From assembly GCA_002401945.1 (NCBI GenBank), contig NVUP01000004.1, positions 151,390 through 157,042 on the forward strand: 5,653 nucleotides of DNA. Direction: 5' to 3'. Below the pieces are notes generated by a model, which was given only the letters and a program-made list of their open reading frames with translations, was not told the DNA's origin and did not search any database. Within the stretch, counting starts at the first letter, position 1. Each line of letters begins with the position of its first letter. The position numbers and the translations under genes are program-made. The DNA is from Paracoccaceae bacterium. GTDB taxonomy: Bacteria; Pseudomonadota; Alphaproteobacteria; Rhodobacterales; Rhodobacteraceae. Below are positions 5,242 through 5,653 of this stretch, piece by piece.

Positions 5242-5653
5242 ATGGACAACAAACTGCTTCTGATCATTCTGGACGGTGTTCCATGGCGAAATTTCCGCCG
5301 CTTGTTCGGCAATCTCGAAGGGTGGGTCACCAGTGGCGAGGCCCGGGTGTGGAAACATCGCGCCGTGCTGCCCTCAATCTCGGCCAGTTGTTATGCTTCG
5401 ATCCATACCGGGGTGTCTCCGCAGGAACATGGCTGCACTGGCAATGGCAATGTGTTCCGGCTCAGCCAGGATGACATGTTCAGCCAAGTTCGTAAGGGTG
5501 GAGGTGTGACGGGGGGCGTGGCGCACAGTTTCTGGTCGCAGTTTTTCAACCGGCACCCTTTTGATCATGTGCGCGACGTGGAGTATGATGAGCCGGAAAG
5601 CCTAACCATCAACCACGGTCGTTTTCATTCGATGAGCGGTTACGGCCACCACA
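5242..5653 (+). CDS. Alkaline phosphatase / type I phosphodiesterase superfamily protein, N-terminal fragment (runs off window)
   Basis: 137 codons are open to the right edge with no stop. The N-terminus LLLIILDGVPW (5-15) is the first strand of the alkaline phosphatase superfamily fold, with Asp11 as a metal ligand. LPSISASCYASIHTGVSPQE (43-62), followed by HG, matches the PTxTFPNxYSxxTGxxPExHG motif of the nucleotide pyrophosphatase/phosphodiesterase group, with Ser47 aligned to the catalytic Thr. Such enzymes use two metals, usually zinc, to hydrolyse phosphate mono- or diesters; substrate and domain content beyond residue 137 are unknown. No signal peptide is apparent, so a cytoplasmic location is likely for this fragment as read. 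An in-frame TAG at 5224-5226 with no other start codon between fixes ATG 5242; GGAAAA about 6 nt before it is a weak Shine-Dalgarno. Confidence 0.87.
   Translation, partial: MDNKLLLIILDGVPWRNFRRLFGNLEGWVTSGEARVWKHRAVLPSISASCYASIHTGVSPQEHGCTGNGNVFRLSQDDMFSQVRKGGGVTGGVAHSFWSQFFNRHPFDHVRDVEYDEPESLTINHGRFHSMSGYGHH

Noticed and set aside
5052..5474. 140-codon plus-strand open frame overlapping the nitroreductase end and the phosphatase start
   Set aside because: Another frame from 5242 encodes clear alkaline phosphatase-superfamily motifs; this frame gives low-complexity basic sequence and has no ribosome binding site.
1..5653. CRISPR array, tRNA, IS element or phage att site
   Set aside because: No spaced direct repeats, cloverleaf, transposase or terminal inverted repeats were seen anywhere in the window.

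Overview
The window looks like chromosomal DNA of an alphaproteobacterium, most likely a Rhodobacterales/Roseobacter-type organism. I infer this from the GC-rich codon use, the DUF2927 lipoprotein and the overall protein flavour; I ran no database search. It is densely coding, with six real genes. The genes at both edges are cut by the window.

Left block (1-2466, + strand) is a tight run of three genes: the 3' end of a TelA-family (toxic anion resistance) gene, a DUF2927 protein with a lipoprotein signal peptide starting 3 nt after the telA stop, and a YdjI-like SPFH protein with a C-terminal GYF_2 domain after a 16-nt gap and a strong ribosome binding site. A strong hairpin with T-rich flanks on both strands (2484-2529) closes this run. 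It also serves the convergent gene on its right.

Middle block: a short minus-strand gene (2578-2943) encodes a stand-alone CZB (chemoreceptor zinc-binding) domain protein. A 259-bp divergent intergenic region separates it from a plus-strand gene (3203-4288) for a protein with two N-terminal zinc ribbons and one C-terminal membrane helix. That architecture recalls Bacillus YdjG, which works with the SPFH protein YdjI. The first block plus this gene may therefore form a cell-envelope stress or membrane-quality module, with the CZB gene placed inside it. This is the most interesting aspect of the window, but the functional link is an inference.

Right block (4289-5653): a nitroreductase-family flavoenzyme (4397-5071) follows a small hairpin. 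A 170-bp spacer then leads to the 5' end of an alkaline phosphatase/type I phosphodiesterase-superfamily gene (from 5242) that runs off the window. These two look like ordinary neighbours. No tRNA, rRNA, IS element, CRISPR array or phage gene was seen.
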